A stretch of 6,076 bases of DNA from CAZNDN01 sp964571815 (GTDB taxonomy: Bacteria > Fibrobacterota > Chitinivibrionia > Chitinivibrionales > WJKA01): contig CAZNDN010000199.1 of the NCBI GenBank assembly GCA_964571815.1, forward strand, positions 1 through 6,076, in the 5' to 3' direction. The notes beneath the pieces were generated by a model. It was not told where the DNA came from. It worked only from the letters and a program-made list of their open reading frames with translations, and did no database searches. A program made the translations under genes and the position numbers. Positions 5,017 to 6,076 of the stretch are shown piece after piece. How positions within the stretch are numbered: position 1 is the first letter of the stretch; each line of letters starts with the position of its first letter.

Positions 5017-6072
5017 TCAGGTTTCTCTGGTTATCAGCTCGGGCTGGACAACATGCTGCGCCAGCCGGGTGCTTTTGCCACCGCGGCGAGAATCGATAAT
5101 CGCGCATACGGTGTCGGCCATCTCCTGGTTGTGCGGATCGATCGAAGTCACCGCGGGCGTGAAGTACCGGGCCACATCGGTGTTTCCGTAGCTTACCACC
5201 GATACATCACCGGGCACGGCGAGCCCCTGCTCCCGCAGGCGCCCGATTATCCGAACCGCATCGACATCGTCGCAGCACAGAATACCGCCGACATTCTCCC
5301 GGCGTATCAGCGAAGCATCGACCCGCCGTCCGCGATCGATCACCACGGGCTCCGACCGAGGCGTACGCGCACGGAGCACGCCGCGGCAGGTCTCCTCCAT
5401 CAGCTCCTCAACCAGGTTGCGGCCGTTCCAGGTCTCGTTGCGCACGAACGCGATACGGCAAGAGCCGGCGCGCCCGCGGAGATAGGCAACCGCGCGGGTC
5501 ACACCCAGATCGTAGCTCTGGACGGCATAGCTGAAAAACGATCCGGCCATGGTATGGTCCACCAGGGTCACGAACGTATCGCGGGGAGAGAGGCGGCGGT
5601 AGAAATCGGCGGTCCGGGACTCATCGAGCGTAGGCACCACAATCACCGCTTCGTACCGGCGGGCGATCATGTCGCCGACCAGGCGAATTTCTTCTTCCCA
5701 GGAGTTGTAATCAACGAAATGGTGCAGTTGGCGCTGTCGTCTCCAGGCATGCTCGGCGATCCGGTGAAGAAGATCTTCGTACTGAATGGAATAGAAAGGC
5801 AGCACGACTCCCCAGAGTCGTTTGAGGCGCTTGTGCTCGGCCACGAACGAGCCCAGCCCCGCCCGCTGCACCACCAGCCCTTCGTCCACAAGCAGCGAAA
5901 GCACCTTCTTGGCCGTCTCCCGTGAAACGCCGTGCCGGGCACTGATCCGGTTGATTGAATCCATCCGCGCCCCCGGCAGGAGACGACGCTGGACAATATC
6001 CTCCCGGTACAGCCCGGCCAGGTGACGGTACAGGGGAACAAACGGTTGTTTGCGGGTATGGGCAAGTGCCAT
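5017..6072 (-). CDS. GntR-family transcriptional regulator with LacI/periplasmic-binding-protein-type sensor domain (AraR-like architecture)
   Basis: This predicted cytoplasmic DNA-binding regulator has 351 residues. Residues 10-80 form a GntR winged helix: PLYRHL near 13, then ISARHGVSRETAKKVL at 43-58 (helix-turn-helix) and LVDEGLVVQRAGLGSFV at 61-77 (wing). Residues about 85-350 resemble the LacI-type effector domain, with the typical ending VPGDVSVVSYGNTD at 286-299, PAVTSID at 306-312 and QPELITRET at the C-terminus. There is no LacI-type N-terminal helix-turn-helix, so this is the AraR arrangement (GntR head, sugar-sensor body). It is the first gene of the operon visible here, ending 14 nt before mtaB, so it probably controls the methyltransferase genes and is cotranscribed with them. 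The ligand is unknown; the fold usually binds sugars or other small polar molecules. The ATG at 6072 sits 4 bases from the window edge, so its ribosome site is unseen and an earlier start is possible. Confidence 0.9.
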   Translation of the reverse strand: MALAHTRKQPFVPLYRHLAGLYREDIVQRRLLPGARMDSINRISARHGVSRETAKKVLSLLVDEGLVVQRAGLGSFVAEHKRLKRLWGVVLPFYSIQYEDLLHRIAEHAWRRQRQLHHFVDYNSWEEEIRLVGDMIARRYEAVIVVPTLDESRTADFYRRLSPRDTFVTLVDHTMAGSFFSYAVQSYDLGVTRAVAYLRGRAGSCRIAFVRNETWNGRNLVEELMEETCRGVLRARTPRSEPVVIDRGRRVDASLIRRENVGGILCCDDVDAVRIIGRLREQGLAVPGDVSVVSYGNTDVARYFTPAVTSIDPHNQEMADTVCAIIDSRRGGKSTRLAQHVVQPELITRET

Positions 6073-6076
6073 GAAC

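Noticed and set aside
5003..5107. N-terminal extension of mtaB from 5107
   Set aside because: It would overlap the regulator coding region by about 90 nt, the added 35 residues do not match the MtaB family, and a good ribosome site points to 5002.
5053..5925. Plus-strand open frame of 290 codons
   Set aside because: Antisense shadow of the regulator gene, whose helix-turn-helix and LacI-type C-terminus are clear.

Overview
This GC-rich bacterial window holds one coherent operon, entirely on the minus strand (transcribed from right to left). It encodes a corrinoid-dependent methyl-transfer system of the methanol (MtaB/MtaC/MtaA) type. In order of transcription the genes are: a GntR-type regulator with a LacI-like ligand-binding domain (6072-5017); methanol:corrinoid methyltransferase MtaB (5002-3629); the corrinoid carrier MtaC (3506-2838); a uroporphyrinogen-decarboxylase-fold (URO-D) protein lacking one expected zinc ligand (2770-1727); a second URO-D-fold protein that looks like a genuine MtaA methyltransferase (1684-668); and a stand-alone protein resembling the reactivation domain of B12-dependent methionine synthase (665 to beyond the left edge).

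Likely pathway (inferred from family membership and gene order): MtaB takes the methyl group of methanol, or of a similar methyl donor, and places it on the cobalt of the corrinoid in MtaC. MtaA-like 1684-668 moves it on. In bacteria the acceptor is expected to be tetrahydrofolate rather than coenzyme M, feeding the Wood-Ljungdahl or methyl-THF oxidation route. The MetH-activation-like protein would rescue MtaC that has been oxidised to the inactive Co(II) state. The URO-D protein at 2770-1727 is either a second methyltransferase with altered metal binding or an accessory protein.

Organism: the regulator architecture, Shine-Dalgarno sites and tight operon spacing point to a bacterium, not a methanogenic archaeon. 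An anaerobe with C1 metabolism is likely. The sequence alone does not fix the phylum.

Layout: coding density is high. Gaps are 14 nt (regulator/mtaB), 122 nt (mtaB/mtaC), 67 nt (mtaC/URO-D), 42 nt (URO-D/mtaA) and 2 nt (mtaA/activation protein). The two longest gaps contain RNA-hairpin-forming inverted repeats, and the mtaB/mtaC gap also carries a possible 23-codon ORF with a strong ribosome binding site. No intrinsic terminator with a T-tract, tRNA, rRNA, CRISPR array, insertion sequence or origin was seen. The operon promoter must lie to the right of the window or inside the regulator gene. There is no gene-free stretch over 300 bases.
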